Positions 49,901-63,960 of a stretch of DNA of 64,000 nt are shown one piece after another. Each line of letters begins with the position of its first letter. Position 1 is the first letter of the stretch. A program made the position numbers and the translations under genes. This DNA is from Varroa destructor. Its lineage: Eukaryota; Arthropoda; Arachnida; Mesostigmata; Varroidae. The notes below the pieces were generated by a model. That model had not been told where the DNA came from. It was given only the letters and a program-made list of their open reading frames with translations, and searched no databases. The stretch covers positions 55,370,671 through 55,434,670 of the forward strand of contig NW_019211455.1 of NCBI RefSeq assembly GCF_002443255.2, read 5' to 3'.

Positions 49901-52900
49901 TCACAGGTATTACCTGCCGTTCACCAAAGCCGACGATCTGCCATCTGAACCGCTAGCGTCACCATCCCGTTCCACAACACTCGTGTTCTATGAGCCTCTC
50001 ATTGCCTCTGTACAGACACGGCAGTTGTAGACCGTCATATCACGGGATTATGACCGAGGGCGACAGAGACCTGTACCGCTTAGCTACCTGAAAGTAGCTA
50101 CCGGTTTAAACTATTGAAATTTGCAGTGTTCTCGCTGCTTCACGCTTCTGTCGCTTCGTCTATGATGGCTAACTCCGCCATAACGATGTGTGTTGAATCG
50201 AGTGGTTGTAGCAATAGGACTAGAAACAGAATCGACGCCGACCCCATCAGCACGACGAATAGTTACGGCGCTACCCTTATTTTTGCCGTTTGGTCTCTTT
50301 TTTTCTCCAGTTATCTGTTGGTGAGCGAGCGAACGCTTCGTTTCCCTGCCAAGCCAAGCGCAGGAGCATTCGCGCTACTGCTGACCCCCAAGCCGGCAAC
50401 AGTAATCGTCGCGCCGCTGACGGATCGCGTCAAGCATTAGGGCAACGCATTAGCGCAACTCAGCTTCGATGGAACGGATGCTGCGATTCGTTGTTGTCGG
50501 CCACCTGCGGGTGGAGGATGTTCGCTGTTATGTGTCGTTACCGTCAATTGAGCGCCATTCTGCCATAGTCTTTATTTTGTCGGCGGTCGACAATGTACAC
50601 TGTCGCACAACCGGAATAACAACGGCAACAACGACAATAGAATTCGCCGGAACCATGGCCAGTGTTGATAACTGCAGGCCAGTACCTGATGCTGCTGCTG
50701 CTACCTGCGCTGTGACAGGATGACGCTGCTGATACGCTCCATTTCCAACTCTTCGCCGAAGCCTCTTTTGGACATTGCATGCTATTTCCATTATTGTTGC
50801 TGTAATTGTTACCGGTACTGATGGAAGATGAGTGGAACAACAGAGGCTCGCGATGGAGGTGCCTCTTCGTACGACAACAATAACAACAGGAGTAGGAGAC
50901 TTGCTGCTTCTGTTGCTGTTTCGGGAGTAGAAGCCGAACAGATTACGATCAAGTAGCGGTAATTATAGATACAACAGGACTGTGAATGAATAGGTTTCTT
51001 CTGTGTGCCACACGGGTATAACACGATCCGTTTGACACAATCAAGGGAAAACTATCAAGGACTGCAACACGAAAGGAACAAAAAGTGTTTGTTGTCGATC
51101 TTGTAAATGTCTACTAGGAGGTTGTTAATTTGTAGCCCCAAAACAACAACGAAGCATGTGCAATTAAGGCAACTGTTTGATCGTCATTATTTTCATAGGA
51201 AAGGCTAATAATATTTCTTTTTGTATAAACTTACGATGTTGACTAGAGGGCGAACAAGGTGGGCAAGCATCGAAAACGCCTTGGGCAAGCGATACTGGAG
51301 ATGTCAATCTTACTATGTTTGCTAACTATTATTGCGGTGCTCTTCGTTTCGACAGGAAATCTTTCGGTATGTCTATATATTACGCGTTACTGCGCATTAC
51401 GTGACATATCCGTAGCATACGATGAGTTACCAGCCATAAGCGTAAGACACCGAATATTTTGTATACAGTCAGGGTCATCTAGGCAGACTTGTTAGCACCT
51501 AATTTCCTAGTAAGCTAGGCGTTGTCTGGCCGCCGAGACCGGTCTCGTCTTAGCCGTTGTAATATAATAGTACTTTATTTATTTCAATACTCGAACTCGC
51601 AAATACGCCAGAACCGCATAGATCCGCTAGTTCATATATGTGTATTGCATATGCCGCCGGGAAAACGACCATCCTATACAGCTGAAGATAAAACCTCTTA
51701 TACAGTTTGCTGACCTGTTGTTGCTGAGTGACAACAAAAACCTAACAACCACAATCGTAGTACTTCAACACGCAGAAACCGTACCGCCACTGCTGTCCGT
51801 AAACGAACACTAAGGGAATGATGTGAATTGTCATTGGTCTCTTGTTGTTGAGTCAGATTCCGTTCTCCATGACTTATCCTGAGCAGTTTTGCATCCCCCT
51901 CCTCTTCCACCCCTCCTCGTTCAAACATTGATCAAGTGTTCGTGAATAAAGGCGGCTCAACTACCCATCGCAGATCGCCAGAAAATCAGCTGAACATCAC
52001 GATGACGCTGTACTCACGCGTAGATAGACAGCACTAGCCTGCAGAGAAAGGACTATGACTCGTTGGCCTGTCAGTGTTGATCTCTGCGTTTTAAACTAGG
52101 TAGTGTGATCCCTGCTCTTTTCCTTTCTCTACCGCTGTTATGATTAGTCAGGTTCTACCCGGTTTCTCTCTCTATGGCGACAGCAGTGGAGGCGGCATTA
52201 AGCCACGGCGATTGTGGTTGCCGCCGTCTCTGCTGCTGTTGCCATTAGCTGCGTTGTCATCTCGCGCATGTTGACCATGGGGGGCCCCGTTGATCATGGT
52301 GCAGGTCATTGCCCCCTGACAGGCGAACCACGTTTATTCTTCATTCTGTGGGCTGCTCCTGCCACTGGTGCCGTTCTAACTCACTGGCAGCTGTTATCTT
52401 CAGTAAAAAAGATGGAAGATCGGACGACCACGACACGGACATAAAAAAAAAACCCAGATAGCTAAGCAATAACCAGGCTAACGATTTAACGGCTGAACTA
52501 AGCTGAAACAATCCCAGCGGCTAATGTCATGTAAGGCGTTTCAATAGACCCCATGGCAAAGGTGTGAGAAGAACTCCAACCGATACAAAAGTAAAGCTGA
52601 TGATAATCGCAAAGGGATAAGCTTAGACAGAGCGAATATTGAGATTCGAATTTTTCTTCCTGTGCAAACACTCATGTAGACATAACGCATATACGTCCTA
52701 TTGTTTACCGAAACGCACAGACCTAAACGCTTAGAAACCTGATTATGTATTTATTATAGCATTATATATGTATATATACCTGTTGTTTCTTCCGTAGGGA
52801 CACCCTAGTGCTGCACGGTGATGACAACGGCGTTTATAAAGCTGATTTACTAGGTTAAGCAGTATTGGCATAAACTATCTTCTTTTCTTCAAGAACAGTA

Positions 52901-55900
52901 TGGATCAACTAACATTTATGTTTATTGGAAGATGGCGTTTATTGCTCTGTTTGGAACTAAGATCTGAAGAATCGAGGAAGCAGCCACGCCGTCCAAGTCC
53001 TCTACTAGATTAGTTGTTCTACGCTGTCAGTAGGCAAATTCGAAGCTAACCTGAATCGACAGGCTTTGCTACGGCGTCATTAAAAATGGCTTTTCAGAAT
53101 ATGCATCGAACGGTTTCTCTAAACAGTCAGTCCCTTTCAATGAGAGATCTTTAAGGAGCTAACTCACATTGTGGTAGAAAATCCTCTTGAATATTCAGCG
53201 TTGCCCCATCAAACATTCTGTGTAAACCTTATAATAAATATAAGGCAGCACAGTTCACCCTGCGGTGAAGTTGTCCGTATCTTACACAAGTGACCTTTTC
53301 CGCTGTTCTCTATAACTTCTCCTCTATAACTGACGAAGCGAACCATCATATCATTATCTGCATTTAGTTCGATCTATAAATCAGGTCGTTCCTTTATATT
53401 TAAACAGCAACGACAACAGCCGCACCAATATGGATTTCGTGATCGATTTATACTTGGCCGTCTTTTACTGACCACGTATCCTGATTCCCACGAAAATACG
53501 GCGATGGCATCGGATTATTCACAATATCTCTAGGTCTGATCAACAGTCCCATCAATAGTTACAATGACGGTATCGAATAGTGAGGCTATGATACTCTCGA
53601 AGAAGTCAAATTCCTTTCAATCTCTTGTTCCTCGATGAAAACAGTACGATAAACCCATTCCCCTATCAGTTCCCCAGCGCTAACAATACAGAAATCCAGC
53701 GAATCATCACGAACGGAGAAACCCCATCGAATTTAACCAATAGCAGATGCACGAACTATAATAGCGAATACTCGTTCGACAAACGCTGACGCCTGCAGTC
53801 TGATACTGGACTCCACACCGCGACGTCGAGCCATCCCCACGTTCGTTAATTCGCTCGTTTGATCTAATATCCAGGACTAGACAACGGCGACTCTGTCAGA
53901 TTACGCCAGAGTAGCAATCTGATCTAGGGTCGGATTTACGGCAGCGCACGATCTGGCTACCTGGCTGGTGTCTGTCTCTTGCCTATTATCGGTGGTGGTG
54001 ATGCTGGTCCCGTTACGACTTGCTCGACAAAAAAAACGGCTGAGATCTTTCGCTCGTTGCCCGTTTCTCATATTGTTGCTACCATTGCCATGGCAAGCAC
54101 TTTATCTAGCCGTAGTATTAGCATCCCCAGCAAGTTGACTCGAGATGAATTAAAGCGTTTGTTCAAGCACTTTTTCTTTTCGTTTCTTTCAACCTTAGTT
54201 ACGATATCTATCTAGGCACCATTAGAAGTTCGCCGTGGTTTCTGTGCCTCGATCTGGCACGATGCTCATGTGTTTCTATCGTTCCCTCCCAGACAGAGTA
54301 CGTAACCTTTACGACGACCCAACATATGGTCGTGAGTATCAAAGGGCCAATATGCTTGAATATATGCACAGTGTTGCCTTTTGATCTACCCGCATGTTGT
54401 TAGAATGAAGAGCGAATCCTACTGTTTAGGCCAACGCTGTCGCAAGGCTCATCCAAGATTTAATCGATAGTTTTTTTTTTTTTATAATTGGTATTGTTGC
54501 CTATCATGTATTGGACAGTAAAGGGTATTAGCGTTCGCAACTAGAATGCTATTTTTTTTTTCTTATTATTTACTTAAATTTGGCGAAATAATAGGAAATT
54601 TTGAAGGTAAAAAGTTCACATGCTGATCTCAGCTGACCGTATTGACCGTACTGACCTCCATTGTTAATCTCTACAGGATCAATGCCCGCTGACTGAAAAT
54701 AGGGTCAAGCATTTCACAACTGCTGCGGTAGGTTACCCTGAAACATTTACAGATCCGTATAATACCATACGCGTTTGTGACGTAAATGGAAAACGACCCA
54801 CCCGTACTAGATTGAATCAGGCAATCTACCCACAATCGTCTAAAGATCTCCCTGTATTCGCCTGATCGTCTGTGTTGACGCCGTTGGCTTCTGGAGCCGT
54901 AAGCGATCATGATGATGACTGACTGATCGATCAGCGTCTTGCCACCAGCAGAAATCGACAATTACAAACAGCAACCGTCGGCTGGTATCCGACCTATTTA
55001 TGATCTTTTCCCTAATCTCTCTCTGCTTTGCACATAAGGCAGCCTGTCAGGACTTTTTGTGAAAAATGGCCTCTACATACACCTTTTATCAAGTCTGCGC
55101 CAGTTTGAGCTCGAACAGCGTAGAACAAACTTGACGGTAGAAATAAGTTACGATTCGAAAAACGCTGAATTGTCCAAACTACGAGTGCAGAATCACCGGA
55201 TTTGCATGGCGGGCTGGTCTTACTATGACCTTACTATGAATCTTACTATGACGGAAACGATTCAAGTAGGCTGGACAACATACTCACACGGGGGGCAAAC
55301 ATTGTAAAACCTTAATCAGCCCAAAACGAAAAATAGCCCCATAAATTTGAGTCCAAGAGCAACTCTGTTATAATTGTGCCGTTAGCTTCACTAACGATAG
55401 ATTCGATGGATTACGTAAGTTAATCTATTATCTAGTTCGCCAGCGTAAGTATAAAACGTACATAACGAGTTGAGATACCTAGATGTGGCCAGTAGCAATA
55501 CAAGCAATCCTGGTAACGGTAAAAGTTAGAACGAACAAATAAGGCGGAGTTCTATTATAAATGTTACCACGCCTAACCTGTCGACTTTATGATAGCAAAC
55601 TTTTGATCCGCCTCCCTCGTTCCTTCTCTTTTCCACCTAGCTACATACGATCATGTGTGAAGTACTGCATATTTGCATTGCTACCGTTATCTATATATTC
55701 GTATCGTATGGGGTATCGATTTGTCGACCTTTTCAGTTGCGTCTTATCTTATGAAATGAAATCATTTCACAAACGGAAAGACCAGATCGAACCAAAACAG
55801 ACATCTAGGTAGCGACCACGGTTTTCCATAACATTGTCAATAGCTTCACGTTTGTTGCCACTGACACCGTTAGTGCTTCTAGATCATCATAATCCAACGA

Positions 55901-58202
55901 TCCCTCGACGGCGGCGCCAACCGACGGAAGCGGAGAACGCCCGCTCATCCAAGGACCGCGACAGAAAAAGTGGAGCCCACTTTATAGGCGTTTCATTGTT
56001 TTCTCTTCGTTAGCCCATGAGTCAAAGTGGCGTCGACATCGAGATGGACGATGCCATTAGCAACAATGGTGAATTCTTGCGCTCTATTCGTGCCGTTGTG
56101 TACTTCGTGGGTAAACGACGAGCGCAGGCTGCTTCTTGCCGGCCACATACTCAGTGCCTCCCTTCTATTTTCCTCCATCCGCGTAAGAAAGAGGCGTACG
56201 TTACGTATGAAGCAGAGCGAACAGCGGCATTGATAATGATCGCAGGGATCAAATAATGGCTTCGGCCATTAATACCGTACGTCGGGTAGGAATAGCTCAT
56301 CGCGACGTGGTATTTTACCTGATGCCGCGACACGAGACGACTGCAGCATACAGGGAACTTATCATCATCATAACTGTTGTGCATGGTAATATTTTTCGCG
56401 ATTAAATTAATCTACGTTAGTTACAATGGGCCTTTGGCAAGTCAACTCGAGCCTGTTCTACTGATCATGTTTGTCGAGACAAGTATCATTTTTCTTCTTC
56501 TATAGTATATACATATGTACGGCTGATCGATGAAAAGAATACATCGAGGTAGTCGCCGTGGTTATCCTGAACGTTTGTCCTTACACTTAGTTATGTGATG
56601 AGCAGTAACGCGAGCGATAAGCATCGCGAGTCGGCACGATGGCAGCGGGGCTGGTGGAAGAAGAAACCCTAACAATAGCGGAAGACCAAAACGGTAACGC
56701 TAATTAGAATGGTTGATCCGATGTTACTCGGGCGATAATCGGACGAAAGATGGCCGGTACTTTGCCGAAGCCAACGGCGAAGATGACAACTGCGCAATTC
56801 TTCGTGCGGACGCCAGTGGAGGGCCAATGACGGGGCCAGCGGCAAATCAGCTCTATTGTGTGAACGTTTAGGCTGACGATGTTCATAGTGTAGATCCTAC
56901 ATAATGTTGTACCTATTAATGACTAACAATAATGATGCCAACACTGATTGCGTCGAGGAAGCTATCATTCGCACGAAATACTTTCAGTCGCCTAGCAACA
57001 GCACCGGAAAGCAGGCAACAATAAAACAAACACGTCCCGTTTTCAAAAACAAGCTAAATGCAGTTTTTGTGGGCGTTTAAGTATATGGAAAAAACAAGCC
57101 GCCGCCGCCGCCGCCGTCAAGGACGGTATTTTCGTGCGATAACAACTGGCATTACAGCAGGATTATGATAGAAACGTTAATTTCGGTCTTTGTTTCTGTA
57201 TTTCATCTTTCTGTATTATGGCCAATTGGAAGTGCTTCTTCTTTAGCTTCAGCGTTTATGATTAGGTGTCTGCAGAAACAGGCATTTTATGCAGCGGAAG
57301 AAAAGCCGCCCGAAATGTAGGCCTCAGTTTGATCGGCAAGTTTTGTTTTTGACTTTTTTTTCCTAAGTTTGTTTTTTCTAGTTAGAATAAACTCACTTAT
57401 CAAAATCATACATAGTATCACAAATTATAGATTATATATTCGTATACTTCTAATAGCGTCTACTTCTCCATAAGCAGGCACACCTAACTCAGCGACGTTT
57501 TCCATCTCAGCAAACAGAAATAAATCGATGGAAGTGACTAGGCAAAGGAGCACTTTGACGGGTAGATGAGAATTCACGGATCGTGTATTCGATGGGATGA
57601 GCTGTTCTTCGAAGTATTGAGAGCAATTAGCGACGGCCCCATTGCGAAGTGTGGCACGATTCTGCTATCCTAGTACTTCAGAAAATAGACACAAGAACCG
57701 CATGCTACGACCCCAATGGTAATCATTTGTCTACGCATGTGTGCATCTGCAAACGGACCGCTTCAGAGTGCCAGCAAACATTGTGCCCGGGCCAATGTCA
57801 GAGACTGTACGCTAAGCACAACAATATACGCATATCGTATTTGGCCTATACACGAAACGTTGCACATTTCATGGAGCGTCGTCCTATTGCTTGTAGGCCA
57901 CGTCAGTCGGCACAAGCGTTCTAGGGAAGGTGACTTGCAGCTGCCTGTTGTTTGTAATGTTACTGCTCTCCGCCATCGTCGCTGATTGCTCCATATATTT
58001 ACATGCGTTAGGTAATATTCGCGAAGCGGTCATTGGATGAATTACCGTTGGCGGGAGAGGTATCAGCCGCGACAAACCCGGAAAGGAATCATTGTTTTGG
58101 GGTAGTTTTTCTATGAGTGACAGCGCGTCTAAGGGAAATAGTCCTGTTGTGTGTTTTGCAATGTTCGTGCTGCAAGATATGATGCCACTATTCTTGACAC
58201 GG
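40993..58202. other. Region without a recognised gene
   Basis: Short ORFs only. Scattered GC-richer, CTG/CAG-rich patches (44.3-44.8, 50.1-51.0 and 52.1-52.45 kb) give open frames on several registers. None has a recognisable motif or convincing paired splice sites. Confidence 0.5.
57098..57116. repeat. (GCC)n microsatellite
   Basis: Six tandem GCC triplets. Confidence 0.92.
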
Positions 58203-58219
58203 TATATATATATATATAG
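58203..58219. repeat. (TA)n microsatellite, short
   Basis: About eight TA units. Confidence 0.9.
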
Positions 58220-58340
58220 TCAACCCCGCAGTATATTAAGACACTAATCGCTGATATAAAAACTCCCAGAGTGAGCTGTACGTGCTAAAAATCTGTTAGT
58301 TGAGCTCAACGCTCCGAGCGATTCGACAGCTTGAGGGGCA

Positions 58341-58564
58341 GTGACTGAAAAGATCATCGAGATAGAGAGGAACAAGCATCGGGCGCAAAAAATAGGGCCA
58401 CTGTTTACAATTACTATTGCCACGGCAGAACGTGATGTGACGACAGAGGTAGGGTACTTGAAGGCTTCTATAAGTAACTCGTCCAGCATTTCGTCACAGA
58501 CCGATAATTATCAGTATCTGACTCCAGAGACTCCTGACCTAGAAGACACTGCCGCCATTCGTAG
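58341..58564 (+). CDS. Possible exon ending at a donor, unknown product
   Basis: After an in-frame TGA upstream, a frame opens and gives about 75 codons of hydrophilic, Ser/Thr/Glu-rich sequence (SSQTDNYQYLTPETPDLED near the end). It runs to TAG|GTAGAG (GT at 58565-58566), where the donor overlaps the in-frame stop. There is no ATG and only a weak acceptor (GGGGCAG). Unidentified. Confidence 0.2.
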
Positions 58565-60501
58565 GTAGAGTTTGAATGAAATTAGTGATTCGTATTAAAT
58601 TTCACCCTGCATTGCCGTGCTCGATAGACCTCGACGGTTTTCGGAGTACTCGTCAGTTCGAAGTGTCTGTCTCGTACCGGTACTATCCCGAGTGCTTAGC
58701 GGCACCCAATTGGTATAATAGAGATCAATAGAGCTATGGCCACGTATATCAGCCAGCAAGCAAATAAGCAGCGAGCAAAATAAGAGCTCATGTCCTTACT
58801 TATATTCGTTCATATAATTGTGCTTACCAAAAAAGTTCTGGTATGAAATATACGAACATATAGTTCTTGACCAAGCGCTATACTTCTTTGCAGAGAAGCA
58901 CTAAATGACATTATTTCCCACAAAACGTAATCGACCATTTTTATTCCGTGAATTGCAAGCCAACTTCCACAGCCCGAACCGAAAATAGCGACGAATTTAG
59001 AGAAGCGTAGGAAGCACCTTTGCTGTTCCGTTCGCTGGCCTGGCTATACGTACTAGCCGGCGGCATCAAAATCTCGATGACCCATATTTTCTGTAAGGAT
59101 TTCCTCGAGAGTACTCTACTCCAACAAACAGTTTCGACATCTACCCGCGTTGAAAAGTTACTCTGCCCCCTTCAAAAGTTACTGATCATATAGGAAAAAG
59201 CCAGATATTCAAAGCTTCTCAGTGCCCATTGAACAATAGTTAGCTAAATTGATGTATATGGTTAATGGAGCAGTACAGTTATAGGAACGAACGAAGATGG
59301 ACGATTGTTTGTTGACAAAAAAAGAATTAGTCCAACAGAAGCAGAACTTGAACCGAGAGACGAAAAAGAGAGTTGCCTTGCGGTCATCAGTGAGGATCAT
59401 TGTTCTATTGGAAGAAAAAAGAGAGCAGAAGTAGATACAGAATTAAACTGACATACACTTGAAGGCAATAATAATAATAATAAAGCCTGTCGCTATTCAA
59501 CTTGTACGCCACGATAAAGAATCTATTAATAGACTCCCAAAGTACTTGGCTACCTCTGTTGCGCGTGTTAGTCTGCTCTAGGGACAGAATGACGGGTGTT
59601 TTAAACAATATCGCTGTCATTTAGCCTTGGCGAACTGACAGTACGGCCAGTTCGGCGGCTCTGATAATCCAGCTTAACTGATCTGAGCAGGCTGAACCTG
59701 GCAGGATTAGCTACACGATTCTTCCGCCACTTTCGATATAGCTCCAAAGAGTCAGTTTTTTTTTTCTTTTAACAACAGTCGTAACACCTAAAAAGGCTTC
59801 ATTTCAAGAGCGTATTTTATCCGACAGCTTTAGCTCCGCCTCTACCTAGCTACAGATTGTTCAGTAAAGATAGCAGTGGCGAGCGGTAATCTAGTGCGAC
59901 CATTGAGTACGGCTCGATATCCAGTATATTATGGAAAAGTAGAATAGGAAATAATAAATATTATGGGATTGCTAGCCGTGATAAACTAGGCTCTTCAGTT
60001 TTATGCGCTTTTTTTGTGTTCTGACCTAATAGAATCAATAAACATTTCCTACTTTTAGATGACCGCCTTACGGTTGAATGAGTAGTGGACTAGCTAAACG
60101 ACACTCATCTATCACGCAGGATAGGACAGATTTTCTCGACGCTCTGTTCACGCCTTGCTTCGTAGCGGCGGTTAGGTGACCGAACACAAAACTAGTGTAA
60201 TTTTCCGTAGTGTTCGTTGATCAATCATCGGATTTAAAGTAGAGCGTGCGCAGATGACTGGCAGTGCCCTCATTTTTTGGCCTGCATGACGGTGCCTTTA
60301 CCGCCTACAAACCACCGTAGTTGTTATTCAAAGGAATTTCTTGCGGTGAAAAAGGCATATTAAACAGTACGTTATTAGTTTATGTACTACGATCGTGCAG
60401 AATGCTGCAGTAGTAAACAACGTATGATACGTTTTAGTATGTTTTCGAAATAGTTCTCACAGTTTAGGTGATTGTAAGTAAGGCAAGGTCGGTCGAACGA
60501 A

Positions 60502-60522
60502 CGATCGATCGATCGATCGATC
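60502..60522. repeat. (GATC)n microsatellite
   Basis: Five tandem CGAT/GATC units, self-complementary. Confidence 0.92.
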
Positions 60523-60757
60523 CTGTTCTTTGCTCTGATGTCTTCCTGTTGTCTGTTCCGTTACTGATCGATCACTCGTCAAAAGAACAAACTAATTTTA
60601 ATCAGACTGTTTCAACTAGTAGATGTTGAAAGTTGAAGATGTTTTGACAATGTATTTACATAGTACATCAATGTCTTCAATGAGGAAATTCAGTGTTCTA
60701 CATTTCACCATGTAGAATTGAGAATATTGATTTTGTATTACCGCCGACGGTCGGGAC

Positions 60758-60766
60758 TATATATAG
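60758..60766 (+). promoter_or_regulatory. Candidate TATA box with initiator
   Basis: TATATATAG is followed 28 bases later by TCAGG at 60786, matching the usual TATA-to-initiator spacing of arthropod core promoters. The flanks are GC-richer (CCGCCGACGGTCGGGAC before it). No convincing ORF follows within 100 bases. Confidence 0.22.
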
Positions 60767-62367
60767 TTCGTGCTTCCGAACAAAATCAGGGTCGTGGACG
60801 CTTATAGGTTGATGTAGTAAACGACTGTTTAGTTATCCGCCGAGTTCAAGAAAACAGGACGAACACCTTATTGATATAATAATTTTATTTCCTTCAAATT
60901 TTTACTTTATACATCTAGCGGCCGATAGATTCAGCTAGTGGACACGTACATTTGACAGTGAACGAAATCCATAACGAAAGAGTAGTACGGATTGCTGGGT
61001 ATTATCGTATTTGCCTCTCTACCCATGCCCAATCGAATGCACACCTGCACATCCTTAGCTACCTGGGAAAGTTTCGTGATCAGAGTTGTTCATTCATTGA
61101 ACTATAACATTTAGCCTCGCTCCGAGTACGGGGACAGCAAATCCGATAAACAGCTAATTATATCTAATGGCGGGACGATAATACTAATAAATCATTGTAT
61201 TGTGCCACAAAGACAATGTACATCCTCGTCCCATACTAACTTTCATTTACAAATACTATAAGCATATTAATTGCACGGTAGTTCTGTCGATATAATAAGT
61301 GAACCGTCGGTGACTGTAAACGCCTCTGAATCACCTTCTCTTCACCCTTCAGTGAAGAAGGCCGAACTCCTCACCAGCCTCGTTATCAGACAACCAATAG
61401 AGAATAGTCTCTGCGCGGTATAGAACTGTCTATTATTATTATTCTTCGTTGAGTACGTGTGAAAATTTGCTACTTTATTGCCACTCACCATTTCGTTTTT
61501 GTCACCGTTGTTATTTAGCAGACGGAACATTAACACGCAAGGACACGGGCAAATAAAACGGTGCTCAAGCCGTTAGCGGCTAGTAGAGCTGCTGTCTTCT
61601 GTTTTTTTATTGTGGCTCGATCTTGTTACTATACCGACATCAACAGCCTTAGCGGTTATATGCGTCTGCTTTTCGGTGTTTGTGTATGTGTTCAACGTTT
61701 ACGTTTGTTTCTTGATATTTAACAGATAACATTAAGCCACTGCTGGGAAGCCAGTTGACCAGCCAAACCTAGCCAGCTGGCGTAACTGTTATAGCTTACC
61801 ATGGCCGGGGGTCGCGTTCACTGATTTGGCTTCAGTCTTTCATAACCTCATTCTACCTATCCTTATCAGCAGATTTTGCCATGTGGTGCGAGGCCGCCGG
61901 CAACGAAGGTCTGATACTGCAGTTGGAATAACCATAGCAGCGATACAGCAGCAGCGGCTTCAGCTTGTACCGGCCAACGACGACATTGCAGACGGACATA
62001 CGAGCGCTCGATGACTGCTAAACGTCGCTTGGAGCAGGAGGTAATTTGCCAAAACCGATCGTAGCGGTTTGGTAGTAATAAGCCACTCAACGAAAAGCTA
62101 AACTACACAGAAACTTTGGGTAGAGCGCAGTGAACCTCGCCATTTTCACCTCATATCGCCCCATCATATAGTAGTTAATATCGTTCCCTTTTGCGCTATC
62201 TATAAGGTCACATACTTTTTTTCGGCTCTTTTTAATTGTTTCCGTCATCGTCACATTGTTTTGTTCATCGTTCCGTCTCTCTGGCCAGTCGGTGCCCAAT
62301 ATCACGTGGCATATCGGCCTGCCTCATCATCGGAGCCACGCAGCTGGCAAGCAACAGACACGTTAGG

Positions 62368-62745
62368 TCAACAGACCTTCAAAGTCAGCGGCCTGAACCA
62401 GCTGAGGCAAAAACTAGCTCCCCAGTTAATAGCTCTCAGGAATAATGGCGGAGACAAATAGTGGCTAAGAAAGCAATCAACACGAATAACGTACCAGTCT
62501 ACGACAGCGGCGGCTGTTCCAAGAATAGCGGTGGCCGGGCCGAAAATTACGTTTTCTCTATTCATCATAGCACTAATGATACGTGCAAAAATAATGACGA
62601 TAATGATAACAATACGCACCAGCTCTGTAGCTAAATTCGATTGGACGTCCTGGTTCGTGCGAGGACAGAGATAAAAAGGGCAAGGTACCAAGGCCCAACG
62701 AAATGTAGTGAACCAGCTTAAGTGAACGTTGTGTATGCTGGTCAC
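62368..62745 (-). other. Open frame with hydrophobic segments, unrecognised
   Basis: A 125-codon minus-strand frame contains a strongly hydrophobic stretch (ELVRIVIIIVIIFARII) and a second one (FGPATAILGTAAAVV), so it could encode a membrane protein fragment. ATT/ATC/GTC-rich repeats can create such segments by chance. No family resemblance. Confidence 0.15.
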
Positions 62746-63663
62746 AGCAAATTCATATTATGTACATTTATAGGAACCTGCATACTCATATCAGTGGGGG
62801 GTACAGTGTTGGGGTACAGTGGCTGAAAAGCCAACCCTCTAGGCGAGTTACCGTTTGTAAGAACTTAACGGGATTAAGTGTAACTATTTGTTACGTGGCA
62901 TTCGATTAAAGTAGCAACGATGTGATAATAATAAAGGAAAAATCTAGGCATGAAATTTGAATTCTAAGGATATGACCTAATGTGTGAGTTCTCTTCTGCT
63001 GTAGCTACTGCGATCGTTGCGCGTTTGATGTGAGAACTCGCCAAACTTTTCTACTTTCAAAAGGTTAGGAATAATGAAATAGAACGGTTTCTTGCAATAA
63101 TAGGCCACGAATATTCAAAAACCCAGGTCGGCCTGTAGTCAGTCCATTATTGTCTAGTGGTAGCTAAATAAATAACGAGGATGTTCCATTTATCTGTAGA
63201 TTCTATCTAGTAAATGCTGCGCGGTCACCCAAACAAGGGGGTGATGTTATAATATGGCCGCAATAGAAACGAACATCATAACATGTCTCAAATTTGCTTT
63301 AAAGACATTTCAGACACTGTTCACAGTATCCATGCGATAGCCCGTACCGTAAAAAGCGGAAGTACCGGCTGACGATACGTATATAGATTTTCTTCTTTCG
63401 AAACATTTTTGTTTATTTTTTTTATGACGATCTCTCAGTATCGTTTTTTTCTGCTCTATTTAGGTTGTCCAGTAGACGCGCAGGAAGGAACGCTTGCATC
63501 CAAGGCCCTATATCTCTGTTTCAGCTCAGAATCAAAACTAGGTTCTACAATATCACATCAGTTCCACGTTCTTTTATACAACTAAAAATACCCGCAAACG
63601 GCGTATGTTCGTTCTTTCCTACAACGAACCGTGTCATCATTTGATAAAATTTTCACATGGAAT

Positions 63664-63960
63664 TTAAAGATAGACTCTACGGCAAAGTGCCACCGCTAGT
63701 AAAACCCCGTGAGGCCCAACAACACTCCGAAGCAAAACTTGCAGGGAGCTTTCTGGAAGTTCCAAAAACTCGCGGTTTCTCGGTGTGGCACGTGTGATGC
63801 GTGTTCCATCAGTCATCGGCGGTGGTCGCTGTGAATATAAGTCAAATCCAGCCGGAGTTCCCTCTGCCCGTTGAACTGTGATTCCTGCTCCACAACAAAT
63901 ATCCAACGTCAGCCATTGGCGTACGCTACAATTTCGCGGCATCGCGATGGCAAAACACAA
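63664..63960 (-). pseudogene. dUTPase-like ORF, partial or decayed
   Basis: This minus-strand frame has about 98 codons ending in TAA at 63664. Near its middle it contains EGTPAGFDLYS, an excellent match to dUTPase motif I (x-G-S-A-G-[FY]-D-L-[YF]-[SA]), which helps bind dUTP and magnesium. Further on, ELPE, LLRS and HGVLLA echo in order the beta-strand, motif II (PRSGLA) and HGV regions of the fold. However, the catalytic Tyr/Asp of motif III (GVID.DYRG) and the C-terminal Gly-rich motif V are absent before the stop. dUTPase-like genes travel within arthropod retroelements, so a decayed element fragment is as likely as a host-gene remnant. The ORF nearly reaches the window edge. Only motif I is secure. 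Confidence 0.35.

Larger units (their letters stand above)
58565..62367. other. Region without a recognised gene
   Basis: AT-rich, with the GATC repeat and the TATA/initiator pair at 60758. ORFs are short and unremarkable. Confidence 0.5.
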
